From Heligmosomoides polygyrus polygyrus (Eukaryota > Nematoda > Chromadorea > Rhabditida > Heligmosomidae), in assembly GCA_947396885.1 (NCBI GenBank), contig OX377201.1, positions 69,724,983 through 69,788,982 on the forward strand: a stretch of 64,000 nt of DNA, given 5' to 3'. The notes under the pieces are model-generated. The model did no database searches, had not been told where the DNA came from, and saw nothing but the letters and a program-made list of their open reading frames with translations. Below are positions 54,479 through 64,000 of the stretch, piece after piece; position 1 is the first letter of the stretch; every line of letters starts with the position of its first letter. A program made the translations under genes and the position numbers.

Positions 54479-55953
54479 TGTCAATCTATAGATGAGATTG
54501 TTCAGCTGTTGACCAAGATTGTCATCAACTTTATTACGGCTGACGTTTCGGCGTCGTCGCCTTCCTCAGAGCCTGGAAAAGTCGGAGACAGTTGTGGAAC
54601 TGTTCCCCCAAACACCATTTCTTACTACAGAGTACTCTTCCTAAGGAAAATAGATGCAGGATCCGATATCCGAGATACAACTAACCTTAGAGGTGGATGA
54701 CGTTGGACCAGCAGACACCCGTACCTGGAAGGAATCGTGGGTGAATGAGCTGTGGTCCTAGGGACCACCCGACTGAAGCACCCGGACCAGTTCTTGAGTA
54801 ATCGCGATGCACTCTTCCTTGCGATTGACCTGTGGATTCTTCGCCGCGATCCAAAGTGTCTCTAGCGTCCTGCGTGCCGAAATGTCATTTTCGCGCGCCA
54901 AGATCGAGACAGACACCTGAATCATCGTGTCCCCATGGCGTAGGACCCTGTGTTCTCCCCGAGGAGTGCGGACATTGGCTTTCCCAAGGCCGTCCAGATG
55001 CTCCCTGATCCTGACACAAAGGGGTCTGCCCGTTTCCCCTATATAGTGCTCCCCACACTCATTGCACGACACGAGATAAACTACCCCAGATGTCATGCAA
55101 TCCCCCTGTTTCCCATTGGAGCAAACTAGGTTAACTGGAGCAGACGAGGTTGGGCACGTCCGATCGTAGATACGGTTCCGGACCAACTGTGTCTTCAAGG
55201 TTGTGGGAGGGACATCTTCAACCCTTACAACGTCTTGGAGATCCGCTCTGCGTATGCATCTGCGTATCTCTGCACTCACTTCGTCTGAGATGAAGGACAC
55301 GCAGAAGGGTATCTTGCCTCTTTCTTCTCCTCGACGGACTAGAGCTGTAGCACGCGCCCTCCCTCCCTTCTCCCAACTTTGGGCTGGATACCCGTTACTT
55401 TCTGCAATGTTGTGTGCCATCTTTAATGAAAGCAATTTCTGCTCAGTGTCAGACGATACCGTGGCAGCAGTCCGGAACATGTTTTTAATAATGCCCCTTT
55501 TGGTACTGGAAGGGTGAGCAGAGCAATAGTGAACAAGGTTGTTCATGCTACTGGGTTTCCTGTACCATCTAGTTTTGATTTCACTATGAGAAAGGTGTAC
55601 CTGGACATTCAGAAAGGCCAGCCAATTTTCCGTAGGTTTTTCTCTCGTAAGCTTTATATGTTCCGACTGCTTATTGAGCAGTTCGAAACATGTGTCCACC
55701 TCATTTTGAGTGGACCATATGATAAAGCAGTCGTCGATATACCTACAATAAAGTGTTGGCAGGCGTTCCAGCACAGGATTTTCCATCTTAAACATGAAGG
55801 CGACTGCCAGTACAGGAGCCAGTCTTTGTCCCATTGCCAGCCCTCTCATCTGCATATAGTACTCTCCCGACCATTTGAATACGTTACACATTAGGCACTC
55901 GTTTGTCAGACTCATAACCTGAGCCACACTGAGTCCATATAGGTTTGAGTGCA
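54479..55953 (-). mobile_element. Penelope-like element, 5' truncated, best-preserved copy
   Basis: Coding frame 55954-54758 plus a 3' region with a complete hammerhead-like motif. At 55954 it abuts, head to head, the 3' end of another PLE on the plus strand. The 3' ends of the pair (54479-54780 and 55954-56220) are related and face outward. Confidence 0.85.
54538..54574 (-). ncRNA. hammerhead ribozyme-like motif, complete
   Basis: Minus-strand RNA order: stem I AGGCU, core CUGAGGA, extra A, stem II GGCG-ACGA-CGCC, GAAA, C-G (minimal stem III), cleavage triplet GUC, stem I AGCC. All invariant core residues (C3, U4, G5, A6, G8, A9, G12, A13, A14) are present and GUC is the favoured cleavage site. 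Located about 185 nt downstream of the PLE stop codon. Hammerheads with such short stem III are known in PLE terminal repeats and are thought to cleave best as dimers. Confidence 0.8.
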
Positions 55954-55954
55954 T
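54758..55954 (-). CDS. PLE reverse transcriptase and GIY-YIG endonuclease (5' truncated)
   Basis: This is an open 398-residue frame. RT: GLAMGQRLAP (38-47) and the catalytic YIDD (72-75), then KTRWYRKPSS; the fingers domain before residue 1 is missing. A connector (KIPFCVSFISDEVSAEIRRC) leads to a Cys-rich linker (CPTSSAPVNLVCSNGKQGDC) and the nuclease: GVVYLVSCNECGEHYIGET (from about 289) and RPLCVRIREHLDGL, followed by the conserved RRTLETLWIAAKNPQVNR. GIY-YIG cuts target DNA and RT copies the RNA there; the RT is related to telomerase. This is the only PLE frame in the window without stops over this length. The apparent start codon is internal to the RT. Confidence 0.9.
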   Translation of the reverse strand: MHSNLYGLSVAQVMSLTNECLMCNVFKWSGEYYMQMRGLAMGQRLAPVLAVAFMFKMENPVLERLPTLYCRYIDDCFIIWSTQNEVDTCFELLNKQSEHIKLTREKPTENWLAFLNVQVHLSHSEIKTRWYRKPSSMNNLVHYCSAHPSSTKRGIIKNMFRTAATVSSDTEQKLLSLKMAHNIAESNGYPAQSWEKGGRARATALVRRGEERGKIPFCVSFISDEVSAEIRRCIRRADLQDVVRVEDVPPTTLKTQLVRNRIYDRTCPTSSAPVNLVCSNGKQGDCMTSGVVYLVSCNECGEHYIGETGRPLCVRIREHLDGLGKANVRTPRGEHRVLRHGDTMIQVSVSILARENDISARRTLETLWIAAKNPQVNRKEECIAITQELVRVLQSGGP

Positions 55955-56220
55955 CGCGATTACTCAAGAACTGGCACCCTTTGTGGAGCTCTGTGGATTT
56001 TGATCTGCTCGATCTGACCCCCGTGGTACTTAAGTCGGGTGGTCCCTAGGACCACAGCTCATTCACCCACGATTCTTTCCAGCTACGGGTGTCTGGTGGT
56101 CCAACGTCATCCACCTCTAAGGTTAGTTGTATCTCGGATATCGGATCCTGCACGTCAGCCGTAATAAAGTTGATGACAAGCTTGGTCAACAACTGAACAA
56201 TCTCATCTATAGATTGTTGG
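55954..56220 (+). mobile_element. PLE 3' end fragment, plus strand
   Basis: Begins in the last PLE codons (AITQELAPFVELCGF, stop) and continues with the same terminal sequence as 54780-54479 in reverse: CACAGCTCATTCACCCACGA, then GTTGTATCTCGGATATCGGA. It then jumps across about 110 bp to CGTCAGCCGTAATAAAG, so the deletion removed the 5' two-thirds of the hammerhead, leaving its cleavage side. Confidence 0.75.
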
Positions 56221-58140
56221 AAGCACTCCGTATGAAATGCATAGACTCGATCGAAGTAGTGCTAGAGGAAGTGGTGTTGTTGCCTAACAAGGACGGTATC
56301 CTTGCCCATCCGTCTGGCACTGGGGTTTCTCTAAAATCAGATGCTCTCTGTGTAGAGGTGCTGCCACCTGAACTATCATCCCAACTAAGTTTGTGCTGGT
56401 ACACCAACCTCCAAACTCTCTAAAATATGACGATGGCAACATAACCAGACTACTTTCCGCTGTTTTATCGACAGGCAGTAACATTACATATCTTGGTGAC
56501 TTAAAGGTGGACTGGAATAGCAGTACCTTTCCTAAAAACAATCACCCATCACAACTTGTGAAGTTGTCATTGTTTCTGCCAGATGGTACATAAGCTAGCA
56601 TGCGCCAATGCAACACTTGATATAATCTTGGTACATTCCCGTTGTACATGGTGTTGCAACATTTGCTCCCCTACCCAGCCCTGACCATAGGATTGTTCGC
56701 TTCCTCGTGAATGCCTGCGGTGAACCAGTAAGGGATCTTATTGTTGACTGCCACTCGCTTGATGAAAAGTTTAATGAAGTAGATTGGATAAAATTTATTG
56801 ATGGATACCCGTCCACAGCAGGCTCATACCAAAGATTTCGTAGCGCACTTTATAATGGGTTGTCCAATTTGTTCCCATCTGAGTGCAGGAACGATGTCAT
56901 TTGAGATTTCCTCAACATACACATAACTTGCTCGGCCAAAAGAATCGCTTTTCACTCAGTCTCCTAAGTGGCTAAGTGACCGAGAAAACTCCTGTGTAAC
57001 AAGGAACGCCGACTAGCCTCGCATACATCCCTGAAGAAGCTACACTTTTACAACCGCGATATTATGAAGTCAGGTCGATAGCTTCCGATTTTTATGGTAA
57101 TAACGGGACCAAGTGCTTTAGTGACTTGTAGAGCCTCAGCATTAGGCGACTATTTCGTGTCCATATTCTCCGTTGATAGTTCTTCTCTCAGAGCTGCTAC
57201 ATGCGAATCAGCAACTAGCCATAGGGTTGTAGTATACACATTTATCTATCTGGAATGTATAAGATTCTCAAGGGCATGAAGCTTTCAACTACTGTACCCT
57301 ATGTCGGTATCCACTCAATTGTGTAAAGCAAATGTGCACACCTCTGTGCATACCCCTGTCGCTTGTTTTCAATGTTTCATTGACGCTTGACGTGAGGTTC
57401 ATGAATTTTGGAAGGACGCAATGGTTACTGCAACTCCTTGGAAACCTGCTGCAATGCGTGTTTCTAATTATCGTCCAATAAGCTTGACTCCTCCACCAGT
57501 GAAACTGAAGGAAAGTATTAGAGAAAAGCTGATTGATAGCTCACATCAGTAGTCTTCGCCTTATTGCGAAGGAATAATATGGCTACCTCTCTGGTCTATT
57601 AACGATGACTATCCTTGTCGACACCTGATTCGACTTCAATCACGCACTTAACCAAGATTGCTTAATAAATGTAATTCATGCCGACTTATCGGAAGCCTTT
57701 GATAAAGTAGGCCATCGGAAATTAGTTCAAATTACTGGCATGGATGGGTACACGATAGAATGCCTTGAGCCATACCTTGGTCAGAGACACATGACAGTAA
57801 GAATAGGCAGACAGTTTTCCAAATGGTACTGGTGCTCGAGCGGTTTACTTCAGGAAGTGTGCCTTCACCGCTACTCTTACATCTTATATCTGACACTCGA
57901 ATCGAATCGAACTTCGACACTTGCTTCAAAATCTACTTCAATAAAGGCACAGTCCTACGCCGACGATAACAAAATTTATGGAATTTACAATAGTGGTAAA
58001 TGCGTCGACATAACAGCACCTTCGAGACACTCCATGGAAGAGCTTAGTTGTTGGGCTGATGAATGGAGTTGCAAAAATCTTTTGGTTTACATATCGGTAA
58101 TTTGCCCTACAACAGATATGAAATAAGTGGCGTTCTTCTA
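56221..58140 (+). pseudogene. CR1-like retrotransposon with endonuclease and RT scraps
   Basis: Endonuclease: PPNSLKYDDGNITRLLSAVL and ITYLGDLKVDWNSS (56405-56520), followed by VNACGEPVRDLIVDCHSLDE (56707 on). RT: SNYRPISLT-like (about 57460), SGLLTMTI, FDKVGHRKLVQ (about 57700) and the catalytic YADDNKIYGIYNS (about 57955). Stops and frameshifts throughout. The C-terminal CR1 region is missing. Confidence 0.75.
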
Positions 58141-58353
58141 AATAACTGTGATGTATTTAGTTGAAGATCTTGATGTTCTTCCTGACTCTCCACTCATGAA
58201 CAGAAAAGCAGATGAACGAACGGCGAAATCAATAATGTCGATCGATATTGGTCGCTAGATCGAAAGTTTTCACGTGCCGGGCCCATCCATCGGCAATCAT
58301 CTTCGCGTGGCAGCCACCTCGATTTAGAGAATCTAGGTGAAACCCGATAATGC
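58141..58353. other. unassigned spacer
   Basis: Nothing recognised between the CR1 and RTE remnants. Confidence 0.35.
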
Positions 58354-58871
58354 TTACTTACTTACTTTGATGGTCCTTTGTCGGTGTGGTGTCCGGCCCA
58401 GCGATATTTGGGACTTCTTCATGTACTGCAGCGGGTCTGCTAATTGCGACTTCTCCCGTAGCTCCGAGCTTCGTAGGCCTTCTTGCCATTGCTGACGAAG
58501 GCTTGTCCTCAGAAGACATCTCTTCAGTGCACGATGCGTAGTTTGCATCGCTCTGGCGACTGTCTTGTTGTCGGCCAGGTTTCCGTCGCGTAACACATCG
58601 CAGGCAGTACGGAGGCGTTGAATATCAAGGCCCTGAGACCGGCATGCTTGACCTGATCGGTGAGTTCGCGAATCGAACTGACGGCTGCCCATGCTGTGCG
58701 TCTCCTGCGGGCGATTTCAGGAGCGAGGTCGTTACCCATGATAACATTTTCGTTAACATGGATTTTACATGGATAAACCCTATAACATCTAACAAAAAAT
58801 CCACCACATCTATCGATACCGGTCACAGGACCAAAACTTTCCACCTGCTGTGAAGTCCACGCATCAGCCAT
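58354..58871 (-). pseudogene. RTE C-terminal fragment
   Basis: Minus frames give MGNDLAPEIARRRRTAWAAV, LRALIFNASVLPAMCYATET and, in the next frame, HRALKRCLLRTSLRQQWQEG with LRSSELREKSQL. It is collinear with the C-terminal half of the RTE at 27.5-29.1 kb (MANDLAPELSRRKRAAWGAF; LRSSELRRRSKI), but diverged. A frameshift lies near 58560. Confidence 0.78.
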
Positions 58872-59417
58872 TATGTTTGCGTTATTATCATCTTGCCGGT
58901 TAAATTCTTGCGAAAACCGATAATCCTAGTCAAAAAATCGGAGTGTCGTTTGATGTTGGACGCAAACCAGAAATAAGTTACGAAAATAGCCGAAACTCAA
59001 ACACCAAGATTCCACAGGACGGCAATCATGCATCGGGTATCAGAAGACGTATAGCGTGCAAACGTCGAATTCAAAATACGTACCACGTGCGTGCATTGGG
59101 ATTCAGAACACGTAAAAATCCTGGGACCGCTACGTCACGAATTCGGAGTCTGCTCTCTGGCGTTAGAAAGTTGGCCGATCTCTGCCGTCACACTCCGAAT
59201 TCTTAATTGATGCGCTGGGCTGTACGATTCTACGATGTGAATTCTACGTCAGAACACTTACTTTGGAGACTACTGTCACTACTGTCTTTTATGAGCAAAA
59301 GAACGACACCGTTGTTGATTAAAACACAATGCCATGGGGTCAAAATTCTCATTCGAAGAAACACCTCAGCCGTCAGGATTGCGAGAAATAGGTAGATGTT
59401 CTCCGGCTGCGGGGGTT
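58872..59417. other. unassigned, about 0.55 kb
   Basis: No domain or repeat recognised; the flank bears the target site of the hAT-type element. Confidence 0.35.
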
Positions 59418-59712
59418 GTCTGAGTCAGGGGTGCACATTTAACGGTTAACGATTTAACGGATTTAATGAATTAACGGCATTTTTCGTTAAAATCTGGCTT
59501 AACGACTTGACGGAAATTTTTAGAAATTTGACGGAATTTTTAACGGACTTTTTTCACAGTAAGTTTATCATATTTGCCATTAGTCTTCACTAATGTTGCA
59601 GGTCTCATCCTTTCTATTAGGACTGTTCCTTAAAAAACTATTGAAATCAGCAAGAATATTTTAATGTTTTCATGGATATATTTTGAATTTAAAAAAAATT
59701 AAATGCATTTCG

Positions 59713-59970
59713 AGGGCGCGTCTAGCGCAGTTGGAGGAGATGCCGGCTGTCGCGCGCCGCGTTACCAGTTTCCTAGTTCGGATTTCCCGCCCAGGCCAAC
59801 CAAGCCTTCCATCTCTCCGGGGTGAATTGGTATCAGCCTTGTCTCTTGTTCATCGGCTGGTCACCGCAAGTCATTGTATGCCCAACTACGCATTCAAGCC
59901 GCCTCCACAGCCCGTAGAAGTAGAATGCGTGGCGGGGATAGTGAATTAGTAATGCCGCCCTTTATCCTTC
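59713..59970 (+). mobile_element. SINE copy nested in the hAT element
   Basis: Head GGGCGCGTCTAGCGCAGTTG with A box at about 59721-59735 and B box AGTTCGGATTTCC at about 59775-59787; tail TTTATCC at about 59961. It has lost about 30 bp of the body (TCGGTGAATTGG region). Flanks (ATGCATTTCGA / ATGCAGTTTGG) are only roughly similar, suggesting an old insertion. Confidence 0.82.
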
Positions 59971-60181
59971 TAACCTTTGATGCAGTTTGGACCTAGAAGT
60001 TTCTTCGCCGAGCTCACAAGCACTCCAACGATTCCACAAAGATACTGGTCTAACGTCCTCGTAAGATATGCCTATCCTCACCTGACGTTGCTTATCACAG
60101 AATAATTTTGCCCGCCACCTGGAACAGTCCTGACGGAATGTTTTCGCTCGCTGGACATGTTTTAAACGATTTAAGAAAACG

Positions 60182-60370
60182 CTAATAACAAAAGTTAGGA
60201 ACGCTGCTTTTTCTGAACGTTAACACGTTGACGACGTAGTTTACCTTTTCGACAGTATAGGACCGTGAGACATGATGTCGTGTCACGGTCTCGACGTTGC
60301 AAAAAAATAGATTGGTCCCGCACACCGGGCACTCGAAAATTGTGGGTTCGACAACGTATTCACATTCCAC
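60182..60370 (-). CDS. 62-aa frame with a Cys/His cluster inside the hAT element
   Basis: Contains FECPVCGTNLFF followed by TRHHVSRS, a possible zinc-binding C-x2-C...H-H pattern. hAT transposases often carry BED zinc fingers, but spacing and context do not clearly match. Could be chance. Confidence 0.15.
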   Translation of the reverse strand: MECEYVVEPTIFECPVCGTNLFFCNVETVTRHHVSRSYTVEKVNYVVNVLTFRKSSVPNFCY

Positions 60371-60855
60371 TGATAGGCTTTTGATCTTAATTAAATCATT
60401 TCTGTAATTAATGGGGTGATGCCCGCGTCGAGATTGTATATGCTCGTAGAACAGTCACTAGAAACGGTTTCGCAAAGAACTAGGAAAGGAAGGAACTCCG
60501 GATTCGGTCTGATCGCACATTTTAAGATGCCCTGTCGGTGAGCATCTTGCATGGTAATTCCATACCTCTCTTATTCCACACCCTGTACATAATTTGATAC
60601 TGAAGGCTTATTTATTTTTCTGTACTTGATGATGTTGAACTGTTATTTTGCATTGCAAAGTTACACTCCATTCCTTGAACTTCAGCTGTTGACCTCTTGA
60701 AGTTGAAACGTATAAGGTTTTCCTTGATTTTTTCACTTAAAAGAATGGTTTGCAGCTAATTGTACTTTTTAACGAAATTTAACGAAAATTTTCCGTTAAA
60801 AAATTTCGTTAAAAAATTTAACGCACAGAATTTTGTGTGCATCCCTGGTCTGAGT

Positions 60856-61394
60856 GATGAACGAAGCCCTCCTGAATACACCGCGTTCATTGGTGGGGGC
60901 GTTCGTCGAACGCTTCGCGGTCGCATCACTGCCAACGTTCAGATAATCACGGACTCTCCACTTCCCATTTCTGATTTCTCTGCACATTGCCAAACTGACT
61001 GTTTAGCTCATGCGCAAGTAATGCTGGCATCATTTCCCGGAAAACGATCCAAATCAGGAACTATTTTGTTTTTCGGAGCTCCTTAATGTCTCATAAAGTG
61101 CATATTTTTTAACGCGGTAGAAATTTATTACCCTCCCAGTTATCGATTTGCATCTTGTTTTCAAGAGTAGGAAAGAATAATCCAAGAGCATTGTTATTTT
61201 GGAAGATTACGCCATGACCACAGCAGAGTCTTGTGACGCTTCCTTCACCAATAATGTCAGCTAAAGTTAATCGGAAGTTTCCATCAAAGGATTAGGTTTT
61301 TCTTAGTAAACTGTCGATTAGGCGGGCATGATGACGCATTAGAAGGAGGCGTCGAGTGTCATCTGCACTACGGATTTTTAATTTTTTGATTTTC
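60856..61394. other. unassigned, about 0.5 kb
   Basis: An open frame crosses from the hAT element into this flank (60760-61086) and is therefore not trusted. Nothing else recognised. Confidence 0.35.
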
Positions 61395-61625
61395 TTGGTT
61401 CGGCTCCCTCCTAGGTCAACCAAGCCTTCCAATCTTTTAGGGCCGCCGAGTTTTTAAGATACTTGTTTACAAAGGGTAAAACACTGATTTATTCACTGGC
61501 TGACCCCTGGAAATAATTGTACAGGCCGAATATTCAAACTGCGTTTGCGATTTCACGTGGAAGAAAAATGAATGGCGCATCCCTAGCAGGGATAGATAAA
61601 CGGCATCCTTAGCTATTTATCCTAA
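61395..61625 (+). mobile_element. old diverged SINE copy
   Basis: Follows the SINE body order: TCAACCAAGCCTTCCAATC, GATACTTGTTTACAAAGGG, ATAATTGTACAGGCCGAATA, TGGCGCATCCCTAGCAGGGA, ACGGCATCCTTAGC-TATTTATCC tail. The head is largely lost. Confidence 0.65.
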
Positions 61626-63288
61626 TCCACTGACTGTAATACCAAATTATTGATTGCTCAAAATTACGAAAATCCTTACGGAAGGTAGTGCTCTGAGGTC
61701 AAACAAAGAACTGGCTACACACATTATTCCTTTTCCCAAAGATGTTGCTTCTTGGAAGCAACATCCAAATGGTTGCAGTAATAAGGAGTCATGACTTGAT
61801 TCCCAATTGGCCACTCATTTGTCTACCACTCCCCGAACCTGTCATTCTCCATTTGGGAAATTGATGGTGGATGAGCACTAAGCGGAAAACTTTCGCCTGC
61901 TTGCTGATTGAGGCAGATTGTGAGTTGGCTCCAAAACATCGATTTTATGACCGAACGGAACACACATTTTTCAAGCTGTCTATAATGCACACTCTCCAGG
62001 CTGACTTAAAGGCAGAACAGACGGTATACTGTTGTGCTTGTGCCTGTGAATGCAAGTATCGTTTTCATAACTGCATTCACAAGCACTCTCCTTCAAATAG
62101 GCAAGACGTAATAGAAGAAACTGTCTCCTACCATGTGTTTTTCATAGCTACAAAAAACATTAACTGCGGGAAGCATTCTTCGTTCATGGGTGAGACAATT
62201 TAATTCCTCAAATTCTTTCAAGCTGATGTTTCAGAGGCTCTATGCCAGAAAACTGTAGGAGCTCTCGATTGAATTGTTGTACCATACTCGCTCAGAGTTT
62301 CTGTAAAAACGATTCGCTTGTGATGCTGAGCCGCCCTTAGCTGGTTAGCACTACCAACTCAAAACGAGTTTGTGAGTCGAGAAAAGCTCTGCGTATGTAC
62401 GTGGTCCGCGGCCGATTACGTAGACTCTTTACTTCTTTAAATTATCGTGCATACCGGCCGATATTGACAACTGACCAACGAGGACAAATTGTCGCCTCAT
62501 TCGGACCATAAATTAATGGAAGGAGAACTGGGTGCTGTTTTCTCTTCAGGAGCACGAATAATTGTGGAAAAAGTATACGGTAACGGAGAACCTCGATAAC
62601 CGTCTTGTAAGTGGTTGCAATGAAGCGTATTCAATAGCTATTTACCAAAAACGCAGTTATTTACTGAGAACAGAACAGAACATTTATTAGCCAAAATGTG
62701 ATACAAAGTAAGTTTTGTTCAAAAGGATACATCAAAAGTTGGCTTTCGAAAATTATCAAAATCAGAACGTAGAAATTTGTTGAGCAAAAAGAGTAATACA
62801 GATCAGTTTAGCACAAAATATTATGGCAAAATTCAACGATTTAGTCCTTCAACGACAGCAAAAGCGTTTTGTTTCCATGCTTAAACTAAAGTGAGAAACG
62901 CTTCTTTTCTTAAGAGTGATTCCGTGATTCATAAACTGAAAAAAGTTGTTATATGTTAAAGCAAGGTATCGTTCATTTTGCCTAAAAACTAATTTGCAGC
63001 TGATCTCACAAATGTACTCTTTGTTTAAGAAAGTTTTCCAGTTTGTAATTAAACGTCCCAGGTGAAGAACTGAGAATCATTGCTGGAAACAAAATGAATA
63101 CGCCGGCAAGCCAATTCACTACGGTCAAGTGAACTCTTATTTGACAGCAGCGAAGTGAGGCGGAGCTCATGAGCTGAGAGTGAGAAGCAGAAAACGTTTT
63201 TGCTGTCCTAAGTAGTATTAGGTAAGTGGAATGGATACCTTCACATGACCAGTATTTACATTCCAGACACGTGCAAACATTTTGGGTG
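61626..63288. other. unassigned, about 1.7 kb, one weak frame
   Basis: AT-rich. The best open frame is 61871-62203 (listed separately). No repeat partner in the window. Confidence 0.35.
61871..62203 (+). CDS. hypothetical protein, 110 aa, Cys-rich centre
   Basis: Starts MSTKRKTFACLLIEADCEL and has a CCACACECKYRFHNC cluster near residues 54-68 that could bind metal. No signal peptide or known domain. Isolated, with no supporting context; could be an exon or a chance frame. Confidence 0.15.
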   Translation: MSTKRKTFACLLIEADCELAPKHRFYDRTEHTFFKLSIMHTLQADLKAEQTVYCCACACECKYRFHNCIHKHSPSNRQDVIEETVSYHVFFIATKNINCGKHSSFMGETI

Positions 63289-63300
63289 ATTCTAAAACAT

Positions 63301-63616
63301 AAAGGATAAAGGACGGCGTTATTCAATCCCTTTTGGGATGCGCCAGCGCATTCTACTTCTACGGGGTGTCGTGGGGGCGAGTTGAATGCGTATTTGGCCA
63401 TACAATGACTTGCGGTGGCCAGCCGATGAACAAGTCAGCGCTTTATCCTTCCCAGGTAAGCCTGGTACCAATTCACCGATCCCGGAGGGATCGTTGAATT
63501 GGTACCAGGCTTACCTGGGAAGGACTTGGTTGGCCTGGGCGGGAAGTCCGAACCAGGAACCTGGTATCGGGTGCAGGCGACAGCCGGCGCCTCTTCCGAC
63601 TGCGCTCCACGCGCCC
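63301..63616 (-). mobile_element. SINE copy with 12-bp target duplication and an internal inverted duplication
   Basis: Minus-strand SINE flanked by ATTCTAAAACAT at 63289-63300 and 63617-63628. A-box complement at about 63592-63608 and B-box complement at 63543-63554. In the middle, the segment CCCAGGTAAGCCTGGTACCA (about 63451-63470) is repeated inverted at about 63499-63522, so the copy is about 316 bp instead of about 296. The tail complement AAGGATAAAGG is at its left end. Confidence 0.88.
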
Positions 63617-63628
63617 ATTCTAAAACAT

Positions 63629-64000
63629 ACGGGAAGAAATATACGAAAATTTCTAGATACAATCGACCTGACGAAGGGAACACTTATGGTAGATGACTAG
63701 GGCAATCAGATTACGAGTTCTTTGCCACATTCACTCAGTTTGGTTGAGGCGACTTCATTACTATGCGCATGAAAATCACATAGAAACTTCTTCCATTCCT
63801 CTCTTCGTTCTCTTGTGGTCTTCGCTAGAGAATTTCTTTGGTTTGGTTTCCGTATAAGAATCCTTCATTGCCACTCTTCACTTGACGCAACCGCCTTTTC
63901 ACATACTGATATCTAATCGTGAGCTGGAAGGCAAATTCCTATTCATGAATGGATGTCGCAATCTCTTGAGAGTTGTAGCCAGCTGAGCTGCTCAATGGTC
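63629..64000. other. unassigned window end
   Basis: No gene or repeat recognised. Confidence 0.4.

Larger units (their letters stand above)
59426..60847. mobile_element. hAT-type non-autonomous DNA transposon
   Basis: The left end is CAGGGGTGCACA and the right end is the complement of CAGGGATGCACA. The 8-bp word GTCTGAGT flanks it exactly on both sides (59418-59425 and 60848-60855). An 8-bp duplication with CAGGG-type termini is the hallmark of the hAT superfamily. Subterminal regions are rich in TTTAACGG/CCGTTAAA motifs in both orientations. Length 1422 bp, including a SINE (59713-59970), so about 1.16 kb before that insertion. No transposase is recognised; it would depend on an autonomous relative. 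Confidence 0.85.

Noticed and set aside
60760..61086. 108-aa gene
   Set aside because: Begins inside the hAT terminus and crosses its target duplication, so it is an accidental frame.

Overview
This is eukaryotic DNA made almost entirely of transposable elements, and I found no convincing host gene, rRNA or functional tRNA gene. Polymerase III-type SINEs, several non-LTR retrotransposon clades, Penelope-like elements (PLEs), a Ty3/Gypsy element, hAT- and mariner-type remnants and foldback repeats point to an animal genome. The RTE and CR1 protein signatures look most like those of a parasitic strongylid (hookworm-like) nematode; that is inference from recall, not a search. Two runs of exactly 200 N (8550-8749 and 39675-39874) mark scaffold joins.

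Layout. 1-1545: copy 1 of a TIR DNA transposon whose ends carry tRNA-like segments; copy 2 is at 19562-20981. 2020-7888: one arm of a large inverted repeat whose partner is 21967-31580. The second arm has gained a SINE (22816-23111) and an RTE retrotransposon (27510-30930), both missing from the first arm, so the empty sites are visible. 8750-12420: the 3' end of a Ty3/Gypsy element inside a minus-strand PLE, joined head to head with a plus-strand PLE. 14.07-18.72 kb, 20.98-21.32 kb, 31.99-33.25 kb and 56.2-58.1 kb: decayed CR1-like elements. 34.5-36.9 kb and 58.35-58.87 kb: decayed RTE elements of other lineages. 37.5-39.15 kb: a minus-strand PLE. 39.875-46.39 kb: a PLE split by the Ty3/Gypsy element (40781-45359), which has gag, protease, reverse transcriptase, RNase H and integrase but only one LTR. 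49-64 kb: a MITE, a mariner fragment, further PLEs, a 1.4 kb hAT-type element with a perfect 8-bp target duplication, and several SINEs.

The most interesting signal is RNA-level. Downstream of the GIY-YIG coding end of several PLEs lies a compact motif of about 40 nt matching a hammerhead self-cleaving ribozyme: stem I, CUGANGA, a GGCG/CGCC stem II, GAAAC, then a GUH cleavage triplet. Two copies look complete (minus strand, 54538-54574 and 37523-37562). Four more are decayed (12331-12367, 46305-46341, 49444-49481, 53930-53970), and one of these, at 49.4 kb, has no recognisable PLE coding sequence beside it. Hammerheads in PLE terminal repeats are an established phenomenon; these copies fit it, including the near-absent stem III.

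The elements interact mainly by nesting. SINEs sit in mariner, hAT and duplicated DNA, an RTE sits in a foldback element, and Ty3/Gypsy sits in a PLE. The insertion order can be read because paralogous copies keep the empty sites. Long stretches between elements (about 12.4-14.1, 14.9-16.2, 33.3-34.5, 46.4-48.9, 49.5-51.7 and 61.6-63.3 kb) hold nothing I can identify.
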